NCBI GenBank assembly: GCA_964486685.1
Contig: CAZAOE010000017.1
Span: 1 to 25,453 of the forward strand
Direction of reading: 5' to 3'
DNA length: 25,453 nt
From: JAIOTH01 sp964486685
GTDB lineage: Bacteria; Patescibacteriota; Patescibacteriia; UBA1558; S5-K13
Shown here one piece after another: positions 6,924 to 14,063 of the stretch (positions within the stretch are counted from its first letter, which is position 1; the number at the start of each line of letters is the position of its first letter). The notes below the pieces were generated by a model. It saw nothing but the letters and a program-made list of their open reading frames with translations. It was not told the origin of the DNA and did no database searches. The position numbers and the translations under genes were made by a program.

Positions 6924-8092
6924 TTTCGACAAAAGGTATATTAATAATGAATAAGTTCACATACATTCTGGACTCTAAAAGAGTCTAGATATGAAAGTGA
7001 TATACAAATATAAGTGGTTAAAAGGTAATAAAGTATTGTATGATTATGGATTAAAACATTATCCTAATCATATGATTACTAAACAAGCAAAACAAAGATT
7101 AAAAATATTGGAGTTTTGGAGAAAATATAAATTACAAGCAACTAAAGATGCTTACGACGTTAGTCGTTCTACTCTCTTTGAATGGTGGAAGAGGTATAAG
7201 GAATCAGGGTATGTATTATCTAGTTTAAATCCAGGTTCACAAGCACCGAAAAAGAGAAACAAAAGAAAGATTCATCCATTGGTATTAAAAGAAATTAAAA
7301 GATTAAGATTAGAAGTAATACCTAATATGGGTAAAGATAAAGTTGAAATATTTTTAAATATTCTTTGTAAAGAAAATAATATTAAAAATATATCTGCTTC
7401 TACAATTGGAAGAATAATAAAAGAAAAGAAGATCTATCATCAAAGACAAAAAATATCTCATTTTGGAAAGATAAAAGTAGTTAAAAGGTCTAAAAAGCTA
7501 CATAAACCAAAAGAATTTAAGGTCAATGAAGTAGGTGATTTAATTGAAGTAGATACTATAGTTAGATTTGATTATGGTATTAAAAGATATATTATTACAG
7601 CTATTGATGTACATACTAGATTTACCTTTGCTCATGTTTATCAGAATCATAATAGTATCAGTACTAAAGACTTCTTTCAAAAATTAGAGCGAGTATTTCC
7701 ATATCAAATTAAAAGAGTACAAACAGATAATGGTTCTGAATTTCATAAATATTTTCAAGATTATTTAAAACAACGAAATATAGTTCATTATTGGAATTAC
7801 AAAGGACAACCTACTAAGAATGGACATATTGAAAAGTATAACAGAACTATCCAAGAAGAATTTGTAGATCAAAAATCAGTATTATTAGAAGATACAAAAA
7901 AATTTAATGTTAAATTAATGGATTGGTTGATATGGTATAATACTAAAAGACCACATTGGTCGTTAAATCTACAATCCCCTGTGGATTACTTAATAAATAC
8001 TAATCAATTGTCCAGAATGAGGTGGACTAATACAAATAATTGACAAATTCCTTTAAATAAGCTATATTTAGGGTATAAGAAAGTTGTCGAAA
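6924..8092 (+). mobile_element. IS481-like insertion sequence, ends approximate
   Basis: The transposase gene is enclosed by a short inverted repeat, TTTCGACAA at 6924-6932 and TTGTCGAAA at 8084-8092. A second copy of the motif (TGTCGAC at 8094-8100) suggests the right end may extend a few bases further. I do not see a convincing target-site duplication, so the borders are provisional. A small hairpin (GACTCT/AGAGTC, 6971-6985) sits just before the transposase start. The element separates the ABC operon from the trmB-like regulator. Confidence 0.6.
6991..8043 (+). CDS. DDE transposase, IS481/IS3-like integrase core
   Basis: This protein catalyses insertion-sequence transposition. It has 350 residues in a single intact frame. 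An N-terminal helix-turn-helix (about 30-75, with ATKDAYDVSRSTLFEWWKRY) is followed by a Lys/Arg-rich linker and an integrase-type catalytic core. The acidic triad is visible: D188 in IEVDT, D246 in QTDNGSEF and E281 in GHIEKYNR, giving a D-D-34-E spacing. One open frame, as opposed to the two-frame IS3 arrangement, favours the IS481 group. All catalytic residues are present and there is no internal stop, so the element could be active or recently arrived. Confidence 0.9.
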   Translation: MKVIYKYKWLKGNKVLYDYGLKHYPNHMITKQAKQRLKILEFWRKYKLQATKDAYDVSRSTLFEWWKRYKESGYVLSSLNPGSQAPKKRNKRKIHPLVLKEIKRLRLEVIPNMGKDKVEIFLNILCKENNIKNISASTIGRIIKEKKIYHQRQKISHFGKIKVVKRSKKLHKPKEFKVNEVGDLIEVDTIVRFDYGIKRYIITAIDVHTRFTFAHVYQNHNSISTKDFFQKLERVFPYQIKRVQTDNGSEFHKYFQDYLKQRNIVHYWNYKGQPTKNGHIEKYNRTIQEEFVDQKSVLLEDTKKFNVKLMDWLIWYNTKRPHWSLNLQSPVDYLINTNQLSRMRWTNTNN

Positions 8093-8100
8093 ATGTCGAC

Positions 8101-8238
8101 ATACTAATGTTTCCGATGCCAATATACTAATTTATCCTGTTAAATACTATTGCAAAGCAATAATTTAACAGGATGAATACTAATTATACTAATCCATTCG
8201 TATTATTAGTATTTGATTCGTAATTTGTATATTAGTAT
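8101..8238. promoter_or_regulatory. Array of six ATACTAAT motifs upstream of the trmB-like gene
   Basis: ATACTAAT occurs at 8101, 8124, 8177 and 8186 on the plus strand, and inverted as ATTAGTAT at 8205 and 8231. This density and inverted arrangement in 140 bp directly upstream of a regulator start is operator-like and suggests autoregulation and control of the divergent importer. A hairpin repeat (8134-8174) has apparently landed inside the array. The binding protein is inferred. Confidence 0.5.
8134..8174. repeat. Hairpin repeat with CCTGTTAAAT ends
   Basis: A 41-bp near-perfect hairpin has outer arms ATCCTGTTAAAT/ATTTAACAGGAT and inner arms TATTGC/GCAATA, with an AAA loop and a 2-nt bulge. 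The outer arms share CCTGTTAAAT with the inverted ends of the element at 4077-4211 and of the GIY-YIG locus at 23915-24200. It is best read as the smallest member of that family. Confidence 0.7.
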
Positions 8239-8253
8239 TTTATATTTGTATAT

Positions 8254-8982
8254 ATGCATTTAGTTAAAGCTTTAGAACAATTTGGATTAAATAAAAAACA
8301 AGCTAAAATTTATTTAGCCGTTTTAGAGCTGGGTTCGGCAACGGTTAATAATATTGCCAGTAAATCTGGTCTGGCTCGCTCCTCTTGTTATGATCTTTTA
8401 GATTTTTTAATTAGAAAGGGAATTGTTAATAGTTTTTCCAAAAAAGGAGTAAGATATTTCAGCGTAGATGAGCCAAAAAGGATTTTTAAATTAGCTCAAC
8501 AAAAAGCGGATGTTTTGAAGAGCGTTGTGCCACAACTTAACGCTCTTTATGCTTCGGCTAGAGACAGGCCCAGTGTTCGTTTTTATCAGAGCGTAGAGGG
8601 AATGAAAAATATTTTTAAGGAAATTTTAGAAGATAATAACTCGGAATTATTGTCTTTTGGGTCAGCTGATGATTTACTAAAATCTATGGGCGATTATCAT
8701 TTAGAGTTCGTTCAGAAAAGAATCAAATCTAAAATATTAGCCCGGGTTATTTTGAGAGACACTACAGTCGCTGAAAAACGTAAAGAATTAGGTAAAAGAG
8801 AGCTTCGACAAGTGAAATTTATTTCTCAAGAATTTAAATATCATGGAAATATGGTTATTTTTGGCAGTAAAATAGCCTTTTTTTCTTTTATAAAAGATTA
8901 TGTAGCAGTATTAATAGAAAGTAAAGAGATAGCTGATATCCAAAGAGCGATGTTTGAATATATTTGGAGTGTTTGCGAGTAA
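8254..8982 (+). CDS. TrmB-family transcriptional regulator
   Basis: This 242-residue protein has an N-terminal winged helix-turn-helix of the TrmB type. ALEQFGLNKKQAKIYLAVLELG (about 6-27) and VNNIASKSGLARSSCYDLLDFLIRKG (about 31-56) match the family pattern. The C-terminal part (about 100-242) resembles the TrmB/PLD-like regulatory domain (PSVRFYQSVEGMKNIFKEIL). Such proteins bind promoter operators, often controlling ABC importers and responding to small molecules. It is divergent from an ABC importer, with an operator-like repeat array in between, which supports a control link. The ATG has no Shine-Dalgarno site. A copy of the importer's terminator follows it. Confidence 0.85.
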   Translation: MHLVKALEQFGLNKKQAKIYLAVLELGSATVNNIASKSGLARSSCYDLLDFLIRKGIVNSFSKKGVRYFSVDEPKRIFKLAQQKADVLKSVVPQLNALYASARDRPSVRFYQSVEGMKNIFKEILEDNNSELLSFGSADDLLKSMGDYHLEFVQKRIKSKILARVILRDTTVAEKRKELGKRELRQVKFISQEFKYHGNMVIFGSKIAFFSFIKDYVAVLIESKEIADIQRAMFEYIWSVCE

Positions 8983-8990
8983 ATAAAATA

Positions 8991-9030
8991 AAAAAACTGC
9001 TTAAAATTAATCAAGCGGTTTTTTTATTTT
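8991..9030. terminator. Terminator after the trmB-like gene
   Basis: A hairpin (AAACTGCTT/AAGCGGTTT with the same AT loop) is followed by seven T residues. It is almost identical over about 35 bp to the terminator at 4255-4290. Confidence 0.75.
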
Positions 9031-9045
9031 ATATAAAAAATTGAT

Positions 9046-9128
9046 TTATCTCATTAAAAAGAATCCAAGCATTCCTAAAAGGATTAATAAAACAATGACA
9101 ATTATTAAAATATATTTGTCTTTTTTTC
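9046..9128 (-). other. Candidate -1 frameshift site and downstream membrane-helix frame
   Basis: In the frame of the upstream gene the codons are GAA AAA AAG ACA, so the heptamer is A AAA AAG, in the phase used by E. coli dnaX. After a -1 slip the frame reads Asp-Lys-Tyr and then about 20 consecutive hydrophobic residues before TAA at 9048-9046. That frame has no start codon of its own: a stop lies just upstream of the A run. An indel in the homopolymer, biological or from sequencing, explains the same pattern. Confidence 0.45.
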
Positions 9129-9473
9129 TTTTTTGTTCAAGTTAGCCCATTTCTTTTTCTTTTGAGCGAAAATAGGAATTAAAGCCACTAACCAAAAAGG
9201 GAAATAACTTGAATTGTCGCCGGCTCCGGCAGCGGTATTTCTGTTTTTAAAAAACATATAAACCGCTCCACCAGCCAGCACTAAAATTCCTAAAAGAGCG
9301 GCTATAATTATTTTTTTATTTTTAGGGTCGGCTTCAGTTGTTGGGGCGGGGTCGGATTCTTTTTGATTTTTTAATTCTTGACCATATTCTTGATCAGAAG
9401 ATTTAAATTTACTAATTATAAAGATAAGAAAAAATATAAAGATGACAAAAGAGATGATTATTTGTAGATTCAT
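9105..9473 (-). CDS. Small membrane protein of unknown function with possible -1 frameshift extension
   Basis: I do not recognise this 122-residue protein. It has an N-terminal membrane helix (about 3-22), a polar linker rich in E, P, T and D (about 25-52), a second helix (about 53-74), a short Gly/Ala/Asn loop and a third hydrophobic stretch (about 87-101), then a Lys-rich end. The frame stops shortly after an A7 run. A -1 shift at the heptamer A AAA AAG (9126-9120) would replace the last four residues with a fourth strongly hydrophobic helix ending at 9046, giving about 142 residues. It is the last gene of a minus-strand group with a DUF2391-like gene and an HD-domain gene. No Shine-Dalgarno site is visible. 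Confidence 0.65.
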   Translation of the reverse strand: MNLQIIISFVIFIFFLIFIISKFKSSDQEYGQELKNQKESDPAPTTEADPKNKKIIIAALLGILVLAGGAVYMFFKNRNTAAGAGDNSSYFPFWLVALIPIFAQKKKKWANLNKKEKKTNIF

Positions 9474-9560
9474 ATATTTTATTAATTGTTTTTTAAATCC
9501 AACACGGAGTTTTGTTTTTATATTTTAAATATTCTGCTTTAAATTCTTTTTCAGATTTTT

Positions 9561-10064
9561 TTATTTTATAATATCTGCCACAGCAGCGCTCATAGAGGCC
9601 GGAAAACTGATAATAATAATTCTTTTTAAGGTAATTAGCCAATTGTTATCTAGAGGAGCTTTATTAATTAGCAATAGAATTATACCGACTACAATAAAAG
9701 AAATTAAATAGGTAGAAATAATTCTTTTTAAAAATTCTAAGTAATGGGATTTAAGATGTTGGCGGTAATAATTATAATAAACAAATAGAGCAATAAACAA
9801 AATTGAAATTAAAGCGATAATCAAGACATTTATTAAGGGCAGGCCCTCTCCCAATTTCCAGGTTTCTTCGGTGAAGGTTACGGGGATAGCTAATAAGGTG
9901 GCGCCAACTACAATTTGGATAATATCCCGTGGATAAAGTTCTATCATCAAGGGTTTGGTAATTTTATGAATTAAATTACCAGCGGAATCTTTAATAGTTA
10001 TGATTTCATTTAAATATTTGCCAATACGAATAATTTCTTTTTTTATTTGATGTTCTTTTTCCAT
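9561..10064 (-). CDS. DUF2391-like integral membrane protein
   Basis: This 167-residue protein has a polar N-terminal third (about 1-45, with a short beta-rich segment IITIKDSAGNLIHKI) and then about four hydrophobic helices. The segment YPRDIIQIVVGATLLAIPVTFTEETWKLGE, beginning at about residue 44, resembles the conserved core of the DUF2391 family (putative integral membrane proteins). Function is unknown. It starts 4 bp from the stop of the upstream gene at 10069, so the two are translationally close. No Shine-Dalgarno motif is evident. Confidence 0.7.
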   Translation of the reverse strand: MEKEHQIKKEIIRIGKYLNEIITIKDSAGNLIHKITKPLMIELYPRDIIQIVVGATLLAIPVTFTEETWKLGEGLPLINVLIIALISILFIALFVYYNYYRQHLKSHYLEFLKRIISTYLISFIVVGIILLLINKAPLDNNWLITLKRIIIISFPASMSAAVADIIK

Positions 10065-10068
10065 ATTT

Positions 10069-10467
10069 TTATTTATTTAAGCAATCTTTGGCCTTAAAAA
10101 TATCTAAAGGTCCGGGCGTAGCTCCATTTACTAATTCTTCTGCCCTTGTAGTTCCTAGTTTTTCCACAAAGCAAGTTTGCATGGCTTCACTGATTTCAGT
10201 TGGTAATTGACTAACATCAACACCATAGCTTTCTAAAGTTTTTTCTTGCTCATCATTTAATAAAGGATGATCAGTTTTAATTTGTTCAGTTGAAGAATTA
10301 CTTTCTAAGGGAGTATAATTGTCCAAAGTATTTTCTAAAAAACTATTTATACCACGACTAATAATTTTTGTTCTTAAATCACCAGGATTAAAAACAAAAA
10401 TAAATATTAGTGTTAGAATACTAAGCAGAATTAAAATTAATAAAATTTGAATGATTTTTTTGAGCAT
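10069..10467 (-). CDS. Hypothetical protein with N-terminal membrane anchor
   Basis: I do not recognise this 132-residue protein. It starts MLKKII, followed by one long hydrophobic helix (about 5-26). The rest is a polar, probably extracytoplasmic domain containing LNDEQEKTLESYGVDVSQLP (about 70-89) and two cysteines (about 103 and 129) that could pair. The soluble part is predicted to be mainly helical. It lies in a minus-strand gene string between an HD-domain gene and the DUF2391-like gene. The bases around its start (ATGCTCAAAAAAAT) are the same as those around the start of the upstream HD-domain gene. Confidence 0.65.
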   Translation of the reverse strand: MLKKIIQILLILILLSILTLIFIFVFNPGDLRTKIISRGINSFLENTLDNYTPLESNSSTEQIKTDHPLLNDEQEKTLESYGVDVSQLPTEISEAMQTCFVEKLGTTRAEELVNGATPGPLDIFKAKDCLNK

Positions 10468-10499
10468 AGTTTTTTTATATTATTATTTATTATTTGATA

Positions 10500-11156
10500 T
10501 TATTTGCCACTCCATTCTTTAAAAAATCTTTTTAAATATTCTTTTATAAATTCATGCCTCTCTTTAGCAAGTTTTTTTCCAGTTTTAGTGTTCATGTTAT
10601 TATAAAGTTTTAGCAATTTGTTGTAGAAGTGATGTATCTCCGAGGGATCATTTTTAGTTACATCATATATATTTTTTTCAAGAGGAATTTCGGGTATCCA
10701 CATTGGTATTTTATGGGTTCCCCCATAAGAAAATGCTCTAGCAATACCAATTACTCCCAGAGCATCTAAATTATCAGCGTCCTGGAGGATTAAAGTTTCT
10801 AAATTTTTAATTTTTTTTCCTTGCTTGGAAAAATTGTATTCTTCATGAAATTTAATACAGTGTAATATTTTCTTTTTTTGTTCTTCTGACAGTTTGATTT
10901 TATTAAGTAATTTTTTAATTCGAGGCAATGATTGTTCGGCGCTACAATAATGTCCGGTTTCTTTTTGAATGATGCGATGAATGTCGTGTAGAAAAGCAGC
11001 AATACCAATAATTAATTTATCCCCTCCTTCTTTTTTCTGAATTTTAAGAGCTAAATTCAAGGTTCTTTTTAAATGATAGATGTCATGCCCACTATTTTCT
11101 TGATGGAATATTTGGGAGATTTCTTTTTCCAATTGGGCAATTATTTTTTTGAGCAT
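10500..11156 (-). CDS. HD-domain metal-dependent phosphohydrolase
   Basis: This 218-residue protein carries HD superfamily landmarks: H24 and H28 in GHDIYH, the HD doublet H57-D58 in FLHDIHR, H104 in KFHEEY, and D126/D128 in QDADNLDALG. The order H...HD...H...D is that of metal-dependent phosphohydrolases acting on nucleotides or phosphate esters. The DADNLDALG and GIARAFSYGG segments resemble the YedJ-like subgroup. Substrate is unknown. It is the first gene of the minus-strand string ending at 9105. Confidence 0.85.
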   Translation of the reverse strand: MLKKIIAQLEKEISQIFHQENSGHDIYHLKRTLNLALKIQKKEGGDKLIIGIAAFLHDIHRIIQKETGHYCSAEQSLPRIKKLLNKIKLSEEQKKKILHCIKFHEEYNFSKQGKKIKNLETLILQDADNLDALGVIGIARAFSYGGTHKIPMWIPEIPLEKNIYDVTKNDPSEIHHFYNKLLKLYNNMNTKTGKKLAKERHEFIKEYLKRFFKEWSGK

Positions 11157-11227
11157 AGCTTTTTTAAAAGTTTAGTTAATCCTTTGTTTTTTAATAATAG
11201 CAATTTTTAGAAAAACTGTATATATCA

Positions 11228-11256
11228 TTGACAAAGCAAAGATAATTAGCTAAGTT
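11228..11256 (+). promoter_or_regulatory. Promoter of the 11294 gene
   Basis: TTGACA (11228-11233) is followed after 17 bp by TAAGTT (11251-11256). A similar TTGACA...TAAGYT layout, followed by GGAGG, precedes the genes at 20871 and 21286. The -10 box is only a partial match. Confidence 0.5.
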
Positions 11257-11293
11257 GCTAAGAGAATAAAATAATTATTTAGGAGGACAACGT

Positions 11294-11653
11294 ATGTTAG
11301 TGGTTTTTATAGTTTCAGAAATATTTTTTCTGATAGGACTAGGATATTCTATCTGGCTTTCTAATAGCGCATTGATTATTTTAGAGATTGTTATTCTTTT
11401 GGGTGTATCCTGGGTTTATTATCAATGTAAAAAAGAGGAAGATAAAAATTCTTTTTTAGCGATGGTAGGAATTTTTTTGCTCGCAAATAGTTTTTTTATC
11501 TATGCGACTTTTAAATATGCTCAGAATTTTGGGCATATAGGAGAGTATAAAAATTTTTTAATTGCTGCTTTGTTTTTTGTTTTAGGAATTGTGAAAGTGA
11601 TAGTAGCAACTATAAATAATTTTTATGGAAAATTGAAAAAGCCCTCAGGTTAA
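11294..11653 (+). CDS. Small four-helix membrane protein, unknown
   Basis: I do not recognise this 119-residue protein. It is almost entirely hydrophobic, with about four helices (about 2-18, 24-42, 54-74 and 88-107), and short charged loops such as QCKKEEDKN. A strong Shine-Dalgarno site AGGAGG (11281-11286) lies 7 bp before the ATG, unlike most housekeeping genes here. It has its own promoter and an overlapping terminator, so it forms a separate transcription unit. The next gene encodes a protein of similar size and topology, possibly a distant paralogue. Confidence 0.7.
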   Translation: MLVVFIVSEIFFLIGLGYSIWLSNSALIILEIVILLGVSWVYYQCKKEEDKNSFLAMVGIFLLANSFFIYATFKYAQNFGHIGEYKNFLIAALFFVLGIVKVIVATINNFYGKLKKPSG

Positions 11654-11667
11654 ACCAGGGGCTTTTT
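11636..11667 (+). terminator. Intrinsic terminator
   Basis: AAAAAGCCC and GGGCTTTTT form a stem with a second short pairing (GGTT/AACC) inside the loop, followed by T residues. It overlaps the last codons of the preceding gene and is followed within 10 bp by a new TTGACA. Confidence 0.8.
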
Positions 11668-11671
11668 AATT

Positions 11672-11700
11672 TTGACATTTTTTTTAAACTCTGCTACTTT
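11672..11700 (+). promoter_or_regulatory. Promoter of the 11732-12431 unit
   Basis: TTGACA (11672-11677) is followed after 17 bp by TACTTT (11695-11700), just beyond the upstream terminator. Confidence 0.5.
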
Positions 11701-11731
11701 TATTTTAAAATAGAAAATATATGGAGGATAT

Positions 11732-12061
11732 ATGTTATTATTTATCATCTTTAACTTGTCAATCGTTTTTTCTTTGTTTTTAAAGATATTTATCTTAAAA
11801 GGCGCTTTGGTTTTTATATTAATAGAAGTTATGATGTGGCTTTGTTTTTTTCTGGCTTGGTCACAAAAAATCAGAAAGGATAGGTTGTGTAGATTTGCAG
11901 GATTTTGTTTTATAATGGTTGGTATATTTTGGATAATAGATAATTTTGTTATTAAAAGTATTCCTATACAAAATTTTTTAGCCAGCATGCCTATACCCTT
12001 TTTGATTATGGGCGTAATATTGTTTTTAACTAAAAAAATAAATAGGAGAATCAATGTGTAA
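11732..12061 (+). CDS. Small membrane protein, unknown
   Basis: I do not recognise this 109-residue protein. It has about four hydrophobic helices separated by short basic loops (QKIRKDRLCR, KKINRR). GGAGG lies 7 bp before the ATG. A longer minus-strand frame covers the same bases but has no start signals, while the plus frame fits the promoter, Shine-Dalgarno and terminator order. The stop overlaps the start of the next gene by 8 bp (ATGTGTAA), so the two are translationally coupled. Confidence 0.7.
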   Translation: MLLFIIFNLSIVFSLFLKIFILKGALVFILIEVMMWLCFFLAWSQKIRKDRLCRFAGFCFIMVGIFWIIDNFVIKSIPIQNFLASMPIPFLIMGVILFLTKKINRRINV

Positions 12062-12431
12062 CAAAAAAGAAAAAGAAGAATTCATATTCACCATCCCCCT
12101 TAATAATTTTACCAAAAATAAAAGGAAGCTTTCTATAATAGAAAAGCTTTCTGTTGATGTTACGTGGGGAGTGCTCAATAACAACGGAGATGTTGTCATT
12201 CATGTAGGATATGTTGGGAACAGAGAAAAAGCAAAAGAAGCTGTGAAAAGATTTGCTCGAGAATGTAAAGTTGAGTTTTCACAATTTCCCTGCTATTCTT
12301 GTGTAAATGTCTTATGTGTTTTTAATAATACTCCAGAAGCTCTTCTACCAACCAACGACAATGCAAAAGGTGAAGTAGAAATATTCACCTGCCTTAATGC
12401 TAATTGTAGGGAGAAGGAAGAGGAGGATTAA
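12054..12431 (+). CDS. Hypothetical cysteine-containing soluble protein
   Basis: I do not recognise this 125-residue protein. It is soluble, with no signal peptide. The N-terminal third is charged. The middle (about 42-75) looks like an alpha/beta segment (WGVLNNNGDVVIHVGYVG). The C-terminal half has a cysteine cluster, CYSCVNVLC (about 82-90) and CLNANC (about 114-119), that could bind metal or form disulfides. It starts inside the preceding membrane-protein gene with GGAG about 7 bp upstream, which suggests coupled translation and a joint role. It ends in an acidic tail and is followed by a terminator. Confidence 0.65.
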   Translation: MCNKKEKEEFIFTIPLNNFTKNKRKLSIIEKLSVDVTWGVLNNNGDVVIHVGYVGNREKAKEAVKRFARECKVEFSQFPCYSCVNVLCVFNNTPEALLPTNDNAKGEVEIFTCLNANCREKEEED

Positions 12432-12446
12432 TTTTTTGTAGAGTAC

Positions 12447-12478
12447 AAAAAAGCCTGAATATAATTTTCGGGCTTTTT
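12447..12478 (+). terminator. Intrinsic terminator
   Basis: AAAAAGCC-GAA pairs with TTC-GGCTTTTT around an AT loop, followed by T residues, 16 bp after the stop of the cysteine-containing gene. The sequence is symmetrical enough to serve the convergent minus-strand gene at 12516 too. Confidence 0.8.
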
Positions 12479-12515
12479 AAATTTATTTTGAATAATTTTG
12501 TATTAGTTTTTAAAT

Positions 12516-12899
12516 CTATAATACAAAAAAACTAAGATAACCTAGAATAGCTCCAAAAATAGTTATGAATACACCAATAAACATTAAATACTCTTTTTTC
12601 TTAGTAAACATTTTAGTAAAATTCATTAGAAAATTTGGCGCTAAGAAAAAAAGAACACTTTTAATAATTCCAGCCCATCCAAAAATAGGAATAATTATAA
12701 ACCACCCCGTTGTATTTCCGGTAAAAGTTACTAAAAGATAGCCAACAATTAGTCCTATAAATCCAAGAAGATAGGTGTTTGATTCGTTGTCAATTAAATT
12801 TTTGAATACTTTGGAATGATATTTAGGATTAATTAGCATCCCTAGTCCTAATAATAGATAGATGATGCTGATGATTTGTAAAATTTGAATGTTTGTCAT
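12516..12899 (-). CDS. Small four-helix membrane protein, unknown
   Basis: I do not recognise this 127-residue protein. Four hydrophobic segments are visible (about 4-22, 42-61, 65-86 and 104-125), with INPKYHSKVFKNLIDNES as the first loop and a KKK-containing loop before the last helix. It lies 35 bp downstream of mscL on the same strand and may be cotranscribed with it. No Shine-Dalgarno site is visible. Confidence 0.65.
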   Translation of the reverse strand: MTNIQILQIISIIYLLLGLGMLINPKYHSKVFKNLIDNESNTYLLGFIGLIVGYLLVTFTGNTTGWFIIIPIFGWAGIIKSVLFFLAPNFLMNFTKMFTKKKEYLMFIGVFITIFGAILGYLSFFVL

Positions 12900-12934
12900 A
12901 GTTTTTTATTTTATTAATTAGTTTTTTAATTAAG

Positions 12935-13327
12935 TCAATTAGATTTATTTTTAAGAGCGTCCCGGATTTCTTTTAATAAAATAATTTCTTCAGGCAGCTC
13001 AACTGACTTTTTTTCCTCTTTATTTTTTAATTTATTTATTTGTTTTACAAGAATAAATACAGCAAAAGCAATTATTAAAAAGTCCACAATAGTATTGATA
13101 AATAAACCATAATTTAGAGTGAGTGCTTCAGTTGACGCACTGGCCTTTTTAAGAGTAAGCGCTAGCTTGGAAAAATCAACCCCTCCTAATAAAATTCCAA
13201 TAGGGGGCATTATAATGTCTGTAACAAAGGAACTGACGATTTTTCCAAAAGCCGCTCCGATAATGATGCCAACGGCCATATCCATAACATTTCCTTTTAT
13301 GGCAAATTTTTTAAATTCTTTTAACAT
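12935..13327 (-). CDS. mscL: Large-conductance mechanosensitive channel MscL
   Basis: MscL opens under membrane tension to release solutes during osmotic downshock. The 130-residue length is typical. The N-terminal amphipathic stretch MLKEFKKFAIKGNVMDMAVG is followed by the pore helix TM1 (about 14-45: GIIIGAAFGKIVSSFVTDIIMPPIG), a periplasmic loop (about 48-70), TM2 (about 72-95) and a charged C-terminal helix (ELPEEIILLKEIRDALK) that forms the cytoplasmic bundle. All family landmarks are present. No Shine-Dalgarno site is visible. Confidence 0.97.
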   Translation of the reverse strand: MLKEFKKFAIKGNVMDMAVGIIIGAAFGKIVSSFVTDIIMPPIGILLGGVDFSKLALTLKKASASTEALTLNYGLFINTIVDFLIIAFAVFILVKQINKLKNKEEKKSVELPEEIILLKEIRDALKNKSN

Positions 13328-13638
13328 AATGTTTGAATAAGTATTTATTTAATATAAGTTTAATAGTTCTAAAGTCATTATATAATATAATTTTTAAATT
13401 AAACAGGGATAAGGTTTAGTAAGGATTAATTATTATTTATGATTTAAAAATTTAATTAAGGGTATATACCCAATATTATTTTAAAACTATTGATATAATT
13501 TAGAAAATGTTATAATGTAAATACATAATTTTAAATTCTAAATTTTGAATTTTGAGTGAATTTCGAATGATTCAATTTCGAAATTAAAAATTTAGAATTT
13601 AATTGAAATTCGTAATTCGTTATTCAAAATTGTCCTTT
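13328..13638. other. AT-rich gene-free stretch with palindromes
   Basis: No gene is seen. It holds a perfect 12-bp palindrome GGGTATATACCC (13460-13471) that could be an operator. It also holds a lone TTAAACAGGG (13399-13408) resembling one end of the CCTGTT inverted-repeat family. A long AT inverted repeat has arms AAATTCTAAATTTT (13533-13546) and AAAATTTAGAATTT (13587-13600), with a second nested pair AATTTCGAA/TTCGAAATT. The long hairpin lies about 40 bp upstream of tRNA-Ala. Confidence 0.55.
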
Positions 13639-13715
13639 GGGCCTATAGCTCAGCTGGTTAGAGCGCTTGCATGGCATGCAAGAGGTCAAGAGTTCGAATC
13701 TCTTTAGGTCCACCA
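13639..13715 (+). tRNA. tRNA-Ala (anticodon GGC)
   Basis: A full cloverleaf is visible: acceptor GGGCCTA/TAGGTCC, D arm GCTC/GAGC, anticodon stem CTTGC/GCAAG with loop ATGGCAT (anticodon GGC), and T arm GAGTTCGAATCTC. CCA is encoded at 13713-13715. Confidence 0.97.
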
Positions 13716-14036
13716 TTCGACTCATTTCAAACTTTGTTTGAAATTCGCTCATGGTTTTCGTCTTTCGTAAACTCGAAACTACAACCACTCTCTTTAAATG
13801 AGTTGAATGTCCCGAGTGAGGAGCATGGCGACGAATCGAGGGGCAAATGTTTTATTTTCGACTCGTCCTTACTTTGTTCGTCCTCGCTCGTCCCTCGGTC
13901 TCGAGACCTTCGGGGTCGAGAGATGGTTTTCGTTTCGTTTCACTTCACTTCAACCGATTTTGTTCAGAATAAGAATCGAGTGTCCCGTCGAAGATCCTGA
14001 GTTTATCGAAGGAAGCGAAGTCGAGGGCATTCGTTT
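13716..14036. repeat. GC-rich modular repeat block after tRNA-Ala
   Basis: The block carries two related units. One starts TTCGACTCATTTCAAACTTT at about 13717. The other starts TCGACTCGTCCTTACTTTGT at about 13857. Each runs through a GCTCRTGGTTTTCG-like module and ends in GTGTCCCG-like sequence. A third copy follows tRNA-Val at 25049. The second unit ends with GATCCTGAGTTTATCGAAGG, the inverse of a segment near 24660. Base composition and TCGA-rich words differ sharply from neighbouring genes. Short open frames here have no protein-like features. Confidence 0.7.
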
Positions 14037-14063
14037 TCAAAATTAAAAATTAATATTATATAT

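Noticed and set aside
11650..12054. Minus-strand frame of 134 codons opposite the 11732 gene
   Set aside because: The plus frame has a promoter, Shine-Dalgarno site, coupling to the next gene and terminators; the minus frame has none.
13671..14046. Two overlapping plus-strand frames after tRNA-Ala
   Set aside because: They begin inside or just after the tRNA and run through the repeat block; the translation is low-complexity and not protein-like.
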